Assembly (NCBI GenBank): GCA_019637645.1
Contig: JAHBVH010000085.1
Coordinates: 1 to 36,049 of the forward strand
Length of the DNA stretch: 36,049 nt
Direction of reading: 5' to 3'
DNA from: Caldilineaceae bacterium
Lineage (GTDB): Bacteria; Chloroflexota; Anaerolineae; Caldilineales; Caldilineaceae
The position numbers and the translations under genes were made by a program. The notes beneath the pieces are model-generated. The model saw only the letters and a program-made list of their open reading frames with translations, was not told the DNA's origin and did no database searches. Below are positions 9,188 to 18,465 of the stretch, one piece after another; the first letter of the stretch is position 1; every line of letters starts with the position of its first letter.

Positions 9188-12100
9188 ATGACAACAAAAG
9201 AATCGATTCAGGAACCTGTGGTGCAATCAGTAGCCACTGCTACGGTTGTGGATGGCAGCCCACAACGGGCTGCACAGCCCACCTTCCTGGAGCGCCCGCT
9301 CTTGGCGCTCGTGAATTTTAATTGGGAGACGACTGCCTGGATTGTCTTATTGGTCGTTGCGGCGGTGCTGCGCTTTGTGAATGTGGGCGAGCGTGCCATG
9401 AGCCACGATGAAAGTTTGCATACGCTCTATTCATATTACCTCTACGATACGGGGAAATATGAACATAACCCCATGATGCATGGGCCGATTCTCTATCATT
9501 TGAATGCATTGGCCTACTTCCTCTTTGGGGACAATGATGCAAGTGCGCGGTTTTTCCCGGTCTTAGCGGGCATTGGCGTTGTGGGGATGGCCTGGCTTTT
9601 CCGCCGTTACATTGGGCGAACAGGGGCTTTGGTGGCGGGGGTTCTCATCACCATTAGCCCAAGCCTGCTCTTTCATAGCCGCTATATCCGGCATGACATG
9701 TACATTGCTTTATTCCTCCTCGTCTGGATTTACGGCAGCTTTCGTTATATGGATACCCGCGAGCGCAAGTGGCTATCGCTGATCATGATCGGGATGTCGC
9801 TGGGGTTGCTTGCCATGGAAGCGCATTTTATTAGCGGTGCCATCTTGGGAGCCTTCTTTGTTGGGCTTGCCCTCTGGCGGGTGATCGGTCAGCGTTTATG
9901 GCTGGCCGTAGCCCCACTTTCGATTGCTGGGGGCATCTGGTATCTGTTCCATGTGGAAGCGCGCGATGTGGGGAAACAGGCCGAGACGGCTGGTGAGCAA
10001 GCCGCGGAACTGCTCCAACGGAGCACTCGGCTGGAGTTGACTGGCGTGGCTGCCCTGGCCGTGGCCGCGTTGATCGCGCTGGGCTTGCTCTACAGGTATA
10101 TTAAACGCGAGCAGTGGCAACAGCTACGCCAAGATGTGCATGTGGATCTGGCTGTTCTCATGCTGACATTGGTCATGCCCTTTTTGGCACCCTTTTTCCT
10201 CCCCCTTTTGGGCTGGGAGCTCAAAGCCAAATTTGATAATATTGGGGCGTGGACAACGGGTGAGATTGCCACAGCCACTTTTCTGGTCTTACTGTTAACT
10301 GCCATTGCCGTGGGCATCGCCTACTTCTGGTATCAGATGCGCCTACCGGTCTCCACTGGCAGTGAAGAAGCGCCTGCAGAAAAGGGAAGTGCACGCCCAG
10401 CCTTAGACTTTATCACCTGGGCTCAGTTGATGGGTGCGTTCTGGGTGATCAATATCCTCTTCTATACCACTTTTCTCACCAACTTGCGCAATGGCTTGGC
10501 AACTGGCATTGTCGGCTCATTAGGCTACTGGTTGGCCCAGCAAGAAGTGGCGCGTGGTGGGCAGCCTTCCTACTACTATCTCATGTTAGCCAGTCTCTAT
10601 GAATTTTTGCCCTGGCTTCTGAGCATAGTGGGCGCTGTGGTGATTGTCTATTGGCTCACCCGCCATCGTGATTGGGATCCTGTGGCGGGGCCGGATCTAC
10701 CAGCTGAGTTAGCTGTCAGTACACGGTTGGGGCAGAGCGAGTTGTTGCGCCAAAATCGTGTCTACTTTGCCGTCTTTTGCATCTGGTGGACTGCAGCCGC
10801 GTGGATCGCCTATACAGTCGCTGGGGAAAAGATGCCTTGGCTTCTGACTCATATTGCGTTGCCTATGTGTATTCTGGGGGGGTGGTGGTTTGGTCGCCTC
10901 TGGCATCGCATTGATTGGGCGAAGGTGCGTGAGCAGAAGGCGTTCTGGCTCATTGGGATCACGCCAGCGCTGCTCTTTGCGCTGCTGACCCTCTTGGGTA
11001 TCACGCCTTCTACGGATCGTTCGGTGAGTGCCTTGGCCGGTACGATGCAGCGAATTTTGGGCTTGCTGATCGTGGTTGGCTTGCTCTATCTGATCTGGCG
11101 TTGGGCGCTCCGGCTCAGTTGGCTGACTACAGCACGCCTACTCAGCATGGGCTTTGTCGCCGTGCTCTTCCTGCTGACGATCCGCTTCTCCTATATGCTG
11201 ACCTATATCAATTTCGATATGGCGACGGAGTATTTGGTCTATGCCCATGCCTCGCCCGATATTAAACGGGCGTTGAATGAAATTGATTCGATCAGCGAGC
11301 GTACCGTGGGGGGACGCAACATTGTGGTCGCCTATGATGATGACAGCTCGTGGCCTCTGAGTTGGTACATGCGCTTATATCCGAACCACAAGTTTTACGG
11401 CAGTGCCCCTAGCAGCGATTCCATGGCCGCACCGGTCATTATTGTCGGCCCCAAAAATTATGAGAAGGTGCATCCCTATGTCACGCGCGACTATGTCAAG
11501 CGGACCTATCGCCTTGTCTGGTGGCCCGACATGGATTATTTCAACATGACTTGGGGCCGTCTCTGGAATGCCGTGACTGATTCACAACAGCGGGAGCGTA
11601 TTTTCCAAATCTTCTTCTATCGCCGCTACCGCGACACCAATGATTACAGCAAGTTCCGCGATCTTTCCCAATGGCCTCACCGTCATGAGTTTGAGATGTG
11701 GGTGCGTCGTGATCTAGCCACCCAAATTTGGGATCTGGGGGTAGCCCCCTTGGTCGATACGAGCAATACGATGGATGCCCAAGTGCGCGATCGTGAGGTC
11801 GATCAGAGTGCGCTGGCGATGTACAACGGGACCTATGGGGATCGACCCCTCCTCACCCCGCGGGCGCTGGCCATTGCGCCGGATGGCTCTCGGGTGATCG
11901 CCGATACCGGGAATAACCGGATTGTGGTGCTGGATCGGGATGGCAATTTTGTTCGCGCTTTTGGGTCGGGCTGTCGCCTGGGCGAAGGGGAAGCGGGTGG
12001 TTGCCAAGATCCCGATGGTAATGGCCCACTGGCCCTGGGTGACGGTCAATTCTACGAGCCGTGGGGTGTGGCAACGGATGCCTTAGGCCAGATCTTTGTC

Positions 12101-12736
12101 TCGGATACCTGGAATGGCCGGATTCAGGTCTTCGATGCCGAAGGGCGCTTTGTGACCAAGTGGGGTGCTTTTAGCAGCACGGGTGGCGAATTGACCGATG
12201 CCTTTGCACTCTTTGGCCCGCGCGGCTTGGCGATGGGGGCGGATGGTAATTTGTTGGTTGCCGACACGGGAAACAAGCGGATCATCAAATTTACGCCCGA
12301 TGGTCAGCTGGTGCAGCAGATCGGCGGGGGCGGGGTGATCGGTGGGCGTTTTGAAGAACCGGTCGGAATTGCCGTTTCACCGGTCGATGGCACTATCTTC
12401 GTCGCCGATACGTGGAATCATCGCATCCAGAAATTGAGTCCAGCCCTTGAGTTTATCGCCGAGTGGCCGGTGCCGGGGTGGGCTTCGCAAGATATTGTAG
12501 CCAAGCCCTATCTTGCTGTGGCGACGAATGGCGATGTCTATACCACCGATCCACAGCTCTATCGTGTGCTTGTCTATAACCAGAATGGTGAGATCAAAGC
12601 CTCTTTTGGCAATTTTGGCACCGATCTCAACAAATTCGATCTGCCAACAGGCATTGCGGTTGATCCCGCCACCAACGTTGTCGTGGTTGCCGATGCTAAC
12701 AATAACCGGATTCTGAGTTTCCAACCGCTGCCCTAA
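9188..12736 (+). CDS. Agl23-like (TIGR03663) membrane protein fused to a six-repeat NHL propeller
   Basis: This 1182-residue protein has an N-terminal polytopic membrane domain (to about residue 680) of the TIGR03663 type, named flippase activity-associated protein Agl23 in archaea. The first loop has the acidic SHDES motif (Asp74-Glu75) followed by a GPILYHLNA segment; the next large loop has SRYIRHDMY. A soluble stretch follows to about residue 880, then six NHL repeats to the C-terminus, each with the pattern of a Pro or Gly-Ile/Leu-Ala start, a D-G turn, and VADT.N.RI. Six repeats fit one closed six-bladed propeller, expected outside the membrane. NHL propellers usually bind protein or glycan partners. 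ATG 9188 is preferred over ATG 9179 because AGGA (9174-9177) is 10 nt from the former and 1 nt from the latter. It lies 31 nt after the preceding gene. Role in surface glycosylation is inferred from family and neighbours. Confidence 0.85.
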   Translation: MTTKESIQEPVVQSVATATVVDGSPQRAAQPTFLERPLLALVNFNWETTAWIVLLVVAAVLRFVNVGERAMSHDESLHTLYSYYLYDTGKYEHNPMMHGPILYHLNALAYFLFGDNDASARFFPVLAGIGVVGMAWLFRRYIGRTGALVAGVLITISPSLLFHSRYIRHDMYIALFLLVWIYGSFRYMDTRERKWLSLIMIGMSLGLLAMEAHFISGAILGAFFVGLALWRVIGQRLWLAVAPLSIAGGIWYLFHVEARDVGKQAETAGEQAAELLQRSTRLELTGVAALAVAALIALGLLYRYIKREQWQQLRQDVHVDLAVLMLTLVMPFLAPFFLPLLGWELKAKFDNIGAWTTGEIATATFLVLLLTAIAVGIAYFWYQMRLPVSTGSEEAPAEKGSARPALDFITWAQLMGAFWVINILFYTTFLTNLRNGLATGIVGSLGYWLAQQEVARGGQPSYYYLMLASLYEFLPWLLSIVGAVVIVYWLTRHRDWDPVAGPDLPAELAVSTRLGQSELLRQNRVYFAVFCIWWTAAAWIAYTVAGEKMPWLLTHIALPMCILGGWWFGRLWHRIDWAKVREQKAFWLIGITPALLFALLTLLGITPSTDRSVSALAGTMQRILGLLIVVGLLYLIWRWALRLSWLTTARLLSMGFVAVLFLLTIRFSYMLTYINFDMATEYLVYAHASPDIKRALNEIDSISERTVGGRNIVVAYDDDSSWPLSWYMRLYPNHKFYGSAPSSDSMAAPVIIVGPKNYEKVHPYVTRDYVKRTYRLVWWPDMDYFNMTWGRLWNAVTDSQQRERIFQIFFYRRYRDTNDYSKFRDLSQWPHRHEFEMWVRRDLATQIWDLGVAPLVDTSNTMDAQVRDREVDQSALAMYNGTYGDRPLLTPRALAIAPDGSRVIADTGNNRIVVLDRDGNFVRAFGSGCRLGEGEAGGCQDPDGNGPLALGDGQFYEPWGVATDALGQIFVSDTWNGRIQVFDAEGRFVTKWGAFSSTGGELTDAFALFGPRGLAMGADGNLLVADTGNKRIIKFTPDGQLVQQIGGGGVIGGRFEEPVGIAVSPVDGTIFVADTWNHRIQKLSPALEFIAEWPVPGWASQDIVAKPYLAVATNGDVYTTDPQLYRVLVYNQNGEIKASFGNFGTDLNKFDLPTGIAVDPATNVVVVADANNNRILSFQPLP

Positions 12737-12763
12737 AGGCAAGGTGGGGAATGAGTACAGGCT

Positions 12764-13867
12764 ATGACGAGGCACAATGGGCGAGGGTGGCGGCAGCGTA
12801 GGGGAAAGCTGGCCGCTTGCGCCTTGTGCCTTACGGTTTTGTTTTGGGCAAGCCGTGGCCGCTTTGCGGTGTGGGCACAAGTGCCGATTGTCTCGCCAGA
12901 TGCGGTGAGTACGCCGGTGGCGTCGCAAAATGTCAACCACGCGGTTGTCGAGACGCCACCGGTCTATATGGTCAAAGCGGGAGACACCCTTTGGAAGATT
13001 GCACTCGAAGTTGGGATCGATCTGGCGCTGATGCCCTGTACGGTTGCACCGGATTTTACCCCTGATCAGCCCTTGGTCATTGGCAACATGCTGGCATTGT
13101 TGCCACCGGACCAATGGTGTCACACCGTACAGCCGGGGGAAACGCTGGTCACAATTGCGGCGCAATATGGTGTGACGCCCGCACAGATCTATGCCCTGGC
13201 TTGGAATCAATTAGCGCAAGTGCCCCTTGCTGCTGTGCAAGTAGAACCTGGGCGGCAGCTACGTATTCCGTTGGATGCAACCGGCGCAACCACGGCTGCG
13301 CCGACCGATACCGCGTCGTTTCTTACCTGGATGTTGCGTCAACCCGTGAATACATCGCCCTTTGCCGTGCTCGCGGTGGGCGGGCCTTTTGCCGAAGAGC
13401 TGAAGCAAGCTCGGCAGGTCCAACAGGGGCTGACGGCGCGGATGACTTCGGCGCAGCAACCAGGGGTGGTCCCAGCCAATTGGCCCTATGGTAGTGGTCA
13501 CTTTACCTGGCCCCTAGCCGGTTGGCTAACCCAAGGCTATCGCTACGATCATCGCGCCCTAGACATTGCCTCGCCAGCCGGTACTCCCGTAACAGCCGCC
13601 GATCGTGGGGTTGTGCGGCGTGCGGGTTGGAATAACCAGGGCTATGGCCTTTTTGTCATCGTCGATCACAATATCGACTATGTTACGCTCTATGCCCATC
13701 TCAGTGAAGTTTTGGTGCAAGAAGGGCAGGTCGTTGCCCAAGGGGCTGTGCTGGGCAAAGTCGGTTCTACGGGCAACAGCACTGGCCCTCATCTACACTT
13801 TGAAATTCGCGATTTTGGACGGTTAACCAATCCACTCGAACTATTATCCAACGCGTCCGTCCGCTAA
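12764..13867 (+). CDS. LysM-LysM-M23 peptidase-family exported protein
   Basis: A 367-residue exported protein. A basic N-terminus and a hydrophobic stretch at about residues 17-40 form a signal peptide or anchor. Two LysM modules follow (about 67-113 and 119-167), each with the G(D/E)TL..IA signature for binding peptidoglycan or other GlcNAc polymers. The C-terminal M23 (LytM/peptidase M23B) domain spans about 245-362 and keeps the zinc and catalytic residues: His263 and Asp267 in DHRALD, His312 in YAHL, and His343/His345 in GPHLHFE. The enzyme is therefore predicted active as a peptidoglycan endopeptidase. It starts 27 nt after the previous stop, with a purine-rich GGGGA about 13 nt upstream of the ATG, and lies inside the putative glycosylation operon. 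That suggests wall remodelling is co-ordinated with surface-glycan assembly. Confidence 0.92.
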   Translation: MTRHNGRGWRQRRGKLAACALCLTVLFWASRGRFAVWAQVPIVSPDAVSTPVASQNVNHAVVETPPVYMVKAGDTLWKIALEVGIDLALMPCTVAPDFTPDQPLVIGNMLALLPPDQWCHTVQPGETLVTIAAQYGVTPAQIYALAWNQLAQVPLAAVQVEPGRQLRIPLDATGATTAAPTDTASFLTWMLRQPVNTSPFAVLAVGGPFAEELKQARQVQQGLTARMTSAQQPGVVPANWPYGSGHFTWPLAGWLTQGYRYDHRALDIASPAGTPVTAADRGVVRRAGWNNQGYGLFVIVDHNIDYVTLYAHLSEVLVQEGQVVAQGAVLGKVGSTGNSTGPHLHFEIRDFGRLTNPLELLSNASVR

Positions 13868-13884
13868 CCAACCCAAGCTTATCC

Positions 13885-13903
13885 GCGCCACTTTCCCTGG
13901 CGC
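13885..13903 (+). other. Small GC-rich hairpin between operon genes
   Basis: GCGCCA (13885-13890) and TGGCGC (13898-13903) form a perfect 6-bp stem with a 7-nt loop in the 56-nt gap between the LysM-M23 gene and the next membrane-protein gene. No T-tract follows, so it is a poor intrinsic terminator; it could stabilise the upstream mRNA end or reduce readthrough. Confidence 0.35.
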
Positions 13904-13923
13904 ATAGTTGATGGTGCAATCTC

Positions 13924-16900
13924 ATGGTACGTAAACTGGCCCAATCTCGCCCTGCGCCACGCTTCCATAGCCTGCTGCTCGGGCTTTTGGCTCTTGTCTG
14001 TGCAATGCTGGCGCAACGCCAACTCTATGACGCCCATTTCTGGGAAGCCGGTCTCCTCTTTGGCTGTGCGATCCTGCTCTTTGTCATACCGTTTCGTCGC
14101 ACCTTGCAGGTCGCGTTGCCCGTCGCTGCCCCATGGGTACGGGGCGTGCATAGCGGGCGACGCTGGCTTTGGGCGCTTTTGCCAGCTGCATTGGCCGTAG
14201 CGGCCACCTATGGTTCCTTGCGCACCTTTCAAACCAACATCGAACGTCCCTCCCTGACGGCTTGGGGATTGCACCTGGCTAGTTTGTGCTTGTTGCTTCT
14301 CTTTGCTGGGTTGCTTGATTGGTATAAGCCACAGCCGCCCAAAGCCGAGCGGACAGCCACCAATCCCTGGCGCTGGTGGCAAGTGGGGGCGTTATTCGCT
14401 ATCTTGGGGTTGGCGATTTTTCTGCGTCTTTGGCGCTTTGCTGAACTCCCTTTTGGCACTTGGTATGACGAAGCCGAAGCTGGGTTAATGGCCCTGCGGA
14501 TTCTCCAAGGTGACAACTACTGGCCCATCTATGAAGGGTCGATCAATGCCCCGGCCCACTATCTCTACCTGATTGCTTTCTTCTTCCATTATGTCGATGT
14601 CTCCACCCAGTCCATTCGCTTGGTGAGCGTGGTGATGGGCGTGGCTATGGTGGGGGCTGCCTACTTGGCTGGCCGTGAGTTTTTTGGTAGTGCTGCCAAC
14701 GATGGCAACGATGAGCAAGCCGAGCCAACCGCGATCGACAACGGGCGTCTATGGGGGCTAGCCTTTGCCTTTCTGGTGGCCGTGGAGCGGTGGGGGGTTA
14801 ATTTTAGCCGGATTGGCATGTACAACATCAGCACGCCTTTCTTTGCCTTGCTGACCATTGGGTTACTCTTGCGTGCGTTCCGCCGTGGCCGTTATACGGA
14901 CTATGTGTTGGCTGGCCTGGCCTTTGGCTTTGGTCTCTGTTTTTACATTGCTTTTCAACTATTTGTGGGCGTGATTCTGCTCTTCTGGCTGTTGACTAGC
15001 CTCTTGCAGCGTGGATTTCTGCAACGCACTTGGTCAGGTTTCTTACTCATGATGGTCACGGTGGCCTTGGTGGTGATGCCAGTGGTGCTCTTCGCCTATG
15101 CCAAGCCCGAGATCTACTATGCCCGCGCCAAAGGTACGTCCATCTTTGCTGACAAAACACCACTTGGCGAACTGCCGCCCCAACTGCAACAACTTTGCCT
15201 ACAACTGCCTACGGAGTGGCTGGAGCGTTGTCAACGGCTACCGATGTTGCTGGAAAATTTGCGCAAACACCTGTTGATGTTTAATTTTCAGGGTGATCCG
15301 AATGGCCGCCATAACCTGCCGGGCGAGCCGATGGTCGACAACCTGATGGCAGCACTCTTGGTTCTGGGGGTTGGCGTCTGTCTGTCACGCTTCTGGCGTC
15401 CGCGCGCGCTGTTGCTCTTGATTTGGCTAGGGGTGATGCTGCTCGGTGGTGTTCTTTCGTTGGGCTTTGAAGCACCCCAATCGCTACGTTCGATTGGCAC
15501 TCTACCCGTGGCCTATCTACTGGCTTTGGTGCCGCTCTATGCCCTACAACAGGCCTGGCATAAGAGCGGTGGCACGGCCTATCCTCAATATTTTGTGGTG
15601 CCGCTCTGTGCCTTGTTGCTCTGGAGTGGGTATGACAACATCTACACCTACTTCTATCGACAAGCCAATGATTTTGCCAGTTGGAATGCTTTTTCCACCC
15701 CGGAAACGATTGCCGCAGAAATCTTAGCTGGGCTGGATGATCAAACCGAAGCCTATGTGATCTCCTATTTCCAGGGCCATCCCACCTTGAATTTTTTGGT
15801 GCGCACTGGGCGTCCCTATCGCCGGATCGAGACAACCGACCATCTGCCCCTAGCTTGGCCAGAAGGGAAAAATGTGGTGTTGATTCTCAATGCCGACAGC
15901 CGCTCGATCTTTGACGAAGCAAAGCGCTACTACCCCGCCGCACGCTTTGAAGAGATTGGCCCGCCCAGTGGTGCTCCTGGTGGTGATGCGAGCGGTGGCC
16001 CTCCTGTGGTCTATGCCGTCTATCTCACCCAAGCCGATCTTCAAAGTGTGCAAGGATTGCAAGCCCGCTACTATGCCTTGCCGCCTGAACAGCAGCGTAC
16101 GCCAACAACCTATCCCGATGCTACTTGGTCTGGCATACCGCTCCTTGAACGCAAGGAATTGACGATCCAAGCTGATTGGGCCACCCAACTACCAGTACCC
16201 TTGCCCTTTGCCGTGGAATGGGAAGGCGTGCTCAATGTTAAAGATTATGGCACCCATCAATTCTTTGTCCAAGCGCCTGCCTATGCTGCGCTTTACATTG
16301 GCGAACAACAAGTGGTAGCTGGCGAAGGCGCATTGACCGCAGCCTTGGTATTGGCTGAAGGGCAACATAACGTCCGGCTGCGCGCCATCGGGGCTGCCGC
16401 TCCCTTCAGCCTCGCGTGGCGTCCACCGGATCGCGGTCCCGAGATCATTCCTGCCGCAGCGTTATATATTCCGCCAGTGACGAGTAACGGCCTGTTGGGC
16501 CAATATTATCCCAATGGCGATTGGCAAGGCCCGCCAGCCCTAGAACGGATTGACCCCGCGCTCAATCTCTATTTCCATATTCCGACCCTAGTCCGCCCCT
16601 ATACCGTGGAATGGCGTGGCAAGATCGCGATTCCTCAAAGTGGTAACTATCGCTTTGGTCTGGAATCGATTGATGAGACGACCTTGTGGATCGATGAACA
16701 AGAAGTCGTGACAACGCATGTTCCCAACGCATATCGTGAGGGGGCGATTCAGCTTGAAAACGGCCTCCACGATATCCGCATTCGCTATGCCGACCGTACC
16801 GACCATACGCATATAAACCTCTATTGGGTTCCACCCTTTGCTGGTCAGCAACCGGTGCCTTCGGAAGTGCTCTTCCCACCGCAGGGCAACTATGCGCGGG

Positions 16901-17772
16901 TGACCGTGCCTGATCTATTGCAACTACTCTTCGATCCCAACGCACCCGCACCGCCTGCAGTCAGTGGGCAACCCTTAGGGGGCATTGTGCGACCCGTGGC
17001 CGCGGGGCTGAATCAACCTAAAGGAATTGCTGTTGGCCCGGATGACCGGCTCTATGTGGCGGATACTGGCAATCGGCGTGTACTGGTCATGGCCCCCGAC
17101 GGCACCACCCTGGGCGAGCTATACCGACCAGATGCCTTTGTCGAGCCCTTTGATGTCGCGGTTGGGCCACAAGGGCAGGTCTATGTCCTGGATGCCGTTG
17201 CCGAGCGGATCAGCATCTTTGACCGTGATGACAGCTATCTGGGTGAGCTGCCGGTGGATCCGGCGATGATCAGCCGCTCACGGGGGCTATATGTGGATAG
17301 CGCGGGGCTGATCTGGGTTGCCAATACGCCTGGTGGGCGGGTGTTGGCGCTGAATCATGACGGCGCGGTCGTCTTGTCGATTCCGGTCTGGCCGGGGGAA
17401 GATAGCCAACCGGTCGATGTCGTGGTAGGTACGGATGGCTCGATCTTTGTGACCGATGCCGGGTTGAACAAGCTCGTGCGCTTTGACGCCAGTGGTCGTC
17501 GCTTGTTGGCTTGGGATATTCCCGTGGCGAATACGATTGACAGCAGTCATCTCGCGGTGGACGCTGCGGGTTTCCTCTATATGAGCAAGCCAGAGCCATT
17601 CCTAATCACACAATTGCTGCCAAGTGGCGAATTAGTGGGCGATTGGTCTGCCTTGCCTGTCGGTGGTGGGCCGGTAAAGCCGGTGGGCATTGCGGTGGAT
17701 AGCAGGGGCCGCGTCTGGTATGTGGACACGGTTGGTGGCGTGGTTTACGTGATCGAGCCAGACGTAGGGTAA
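13924..17772 (+). CDS. GT39-like membrane protein with PA14-like pair and NHL propeller
   Basis: A 1282-residue multidomain protein. Residues 1 to about 560 are polytopic membrane segments with the GT39/PMT-type DE motif intact in GTWYDEAEAG (Asp182-Glu183). A soluble region follows. Two consecutive PA14-like modules span about 712-845 and 856-1000; the second is the better preserved, with the GLLGQYY opening, NYRFGLES and the WIDEQEVV strand, while the first is degenerate. Residues about 1030-1282 hold six NHL repeats (for example GIAVGPDDRLYVADTGNRRV), enough for a six-bladed propeller. PA14 domains often bind carbohydrate, so the protein may transfer a sugar and also hold a glycan outside the cell. 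It starts 56 nt after the LysM-M23 gene; no strong ribosome binding site is visible. Its stop is 2 nt from the stop of the convergent next gene. Confidence 0.84.
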   Translation: MVRKLAQSRPAPRFHSLLLGLLALVCAMLAQRQLYDAHFWEAGLLFGCAILLFVIPFRRTLQVALPVAAPWVRGVHSGRRWLWALLPAALAVAATYGSLRTFQTNIERPSLTAWGLHLASLCLLLLFAGLLDWYKPQPPKAERTATNPWRWWQVGALFAILGLAIFLRLWRFAELPFGTWYDEAEAGLMALRILQGDNYWPIYEGSINAPAHYLYLIAFFFHYVDVSTQSIRLVSVVMGVAMVGAAYLAGREFFGSAANDGNDEQAEPTAIDNGRLWGLAFAFLVAVERWGVNFSRIGMYNISTPFFALLTIGLLLRAFRRGRYTDYVLAGLAFGFGLCFYIAFQLFVGVILLFWLLTSLLQRGFLQRTWSGFLLMMVTVALVVMPVVLFAYAKPEIYYARAKGTSIFADKTPLGELPPQLQQLCLQLPTEWLERCQRLPMLLENLRKHLLMFNFQGDPNGRHNLPGEPMVDNLMAALLVLGVGVCLSRFWRPRALLLLIWLGVMLLGGVLSLGFEAPQSLRSIGTLPVAYLLALVPLYALQQAWHKSGGTAYPQYFVVPLCALLLWSGYDNIYTYFYRQANDFASWNAFSTPETIAAEILAGLDDQTEAYVISYFQGHPTLNFLVRTGRPYRRIETTDHLPLAWPEGKNVVLILNADSRSIFDEAKRYYPAARFEEIGPPSGAPGGDASGGPPVVYAVYLTQADLQSVQGLQARYYALPPEQQRTPTTYPDATWSGIPLLERKELTIQADWATQLPVPLPFAVEWEGVLNVKDYGTHQFFVQAPAYAALYIGEQQVVAGEGALTAALVLAEGQHNVRLRAIGAAAPFSLAWRPPDRGPEIIPAAALYIPPVTSNGLLGQYYPNGDWQGPPALERIDPALNLYFHIPTLVRPYTVEWRGKIAIPQSGNYRFGLESIDETTLWIDEQEVVTTHVPNAYREGAIQLENGLHDIRIRYADRTDHTHINLYWVPPFAGQQPVPSEVLFPPQGNYARVTVPDLLQLLFDPNAPAPPAVSGQPLGGIVRPVAAGLNQPKGIAVGPDDRLYVADTGNRRVLVMAPDGTTLGELYRPDAFVEPFDVAVGPQGQVYVLDAVAERISIFDRDDSYLGELPVDPAMISRSRGLYVDSAGLIWVANTPGGRVLALNHDGAVVLSIPVWPGEDSQPVDVVVGTDGSIFVTDAGLNKLVRFDASGRRLLAWDIPVANTIDSSHLAVDAAGFLYMSKPEPFLITQLLPSGELVGDWSALPVGGGPVKPVGIAVDSRGRVWYVDTVGGVVYVIEPDVG

Positions 17773-17774
17773 TG

Positions 17775-18428
17775 TTACCGAACCGGGGACCCCGCGCTAA
17801 AATCATAAGGAATAAATTTCTCATCATTTAAAATATGCACCATATCGTTTCCCGTTACGCTCAGGATAAAGAGCCCACGGCGGTAGGCGTAGCGCGCCAC
17901 ATCCTGGGGAATATTGAGCCCAGCCACGGCTCCATAGAGACGGTAGTGGCTGTACTTGGGAAAAAAGTGGGGAAACTCGGCTAAATCGCTCAAGAAGTCG
18001 TTGACTAACTCAACCGTTAGCTGACTTTTGACCTCAACAGCAATCGCCTCGTTGGTATTTTCGAGCAGCAGATCGATCTCCATGCTATTGCCATTGACTT
18101 GGGCAATGGCGCGCCGATACAGGCTGTGGACAGGGATCCCCCGCGTTTGAAAGAGGCGTAGAACACCAGGTTCCACCAGCGCTTCGAGCAGCCGTCCCCA
18201 CTGATTGCCAAAAAGCCCCTCTAGCTGCCGAAAGCGGCGGTCAAAGCGTTCGTCGCTTTCTTGGAAGCGCCGATCAAGGCGTGCATCAGTCTCCTTAAAG
18301 CGTGCATCGGTCTCTTTGAAGCGTTCATCGGTCTCTTTGAACTTGGCGTCTGTCTCTTTGAATTGCTCATTCGTCTCTTTAAAGAGTTGTCGAATTTCGG
18401 CAAATGCTTCTTGGGTTGATTGTGTCAT
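17775..18428 (-). CDS. Coiled-coil plus PD-(D/E)XK-like protein (DUF3782-type)
   Basis: A 217-residue protein. Residues about 10-70 form a charged helical region with five nearly identical heptads of the form KETDxxF (residues 17-51), then DRRFQES-like heptads. The C-terminal half has a PD-(D/E)XK nuclease-like core: MEID with Asp119, then VEVKS with Glu132 and Lys134, after an upstream helix with Glu82. This arrangement matches the DUF3782-type proteins common in cyanobacteria and Chloroflexi, whose substrate and biological role are unknown. ATG 18428 is chosen because AGGA lies 8 nt upstream and a good promoter lies behind it; the in-frame codons further upstream lie in that promoter. The gene converges on the large membrane-protein gene with 2 nt between stop codons. 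A nuclease activity is possible but unproven. Confidence 0.8.
   Translation of the reverse strand: MTQSTQEAFAEIRQLFKETNEQFKETDAKFKETDERFKETDARFKETDARLDRRFQESDERFDRRFRQLEGLFGNQWGRLLEALVEPGVLRLFQTRGIPVHSLYRRAIAQVNGNSMEIDLLLENTNEAIAVEVKSQLTVELVNDFLSDLAEFPHFFPKYSHYRLYGAVAGLNIPQDVARYAYRRGLFILSVTGNDMVHILNDEKFIPYDFSAGSPVR
18276..18380 (-). repeat. Five in-frame 21-nt repeats encoding KETDxxF heptads
   Basis: Five 21-nt units in tandem inside the coding sequence encode residues 17-51. The DNA units are similar but not identical, so this is an expandable coding repeat. It changes the coiled-coil length by whole heptads when units are gained or lost. Confidence 0.8.
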
Positions 18429-18465
18429 GCTGATCTTCCTTGGTCGGTTATTGGGTATGCCAATG

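Noticed and set aside
12377..13210. Long minus-strand open frame (277 codons) across the end of the Agl23-like gene and the start of the LysM-M23 gene
   Set aside because: It is antisense to two well-supported genes, its product has no recognisable domain, and it has no promoter or ribosome binding site.
15281..15835. Minus-strand open frame of 184 codons inside the PA14/NHL membrane-protein gene
   Set aside because: Arg/Ser/Pro-rich composition typical of a shadow frame in GC-rich DNA; the plus-strand frame is a clear membrane protein.
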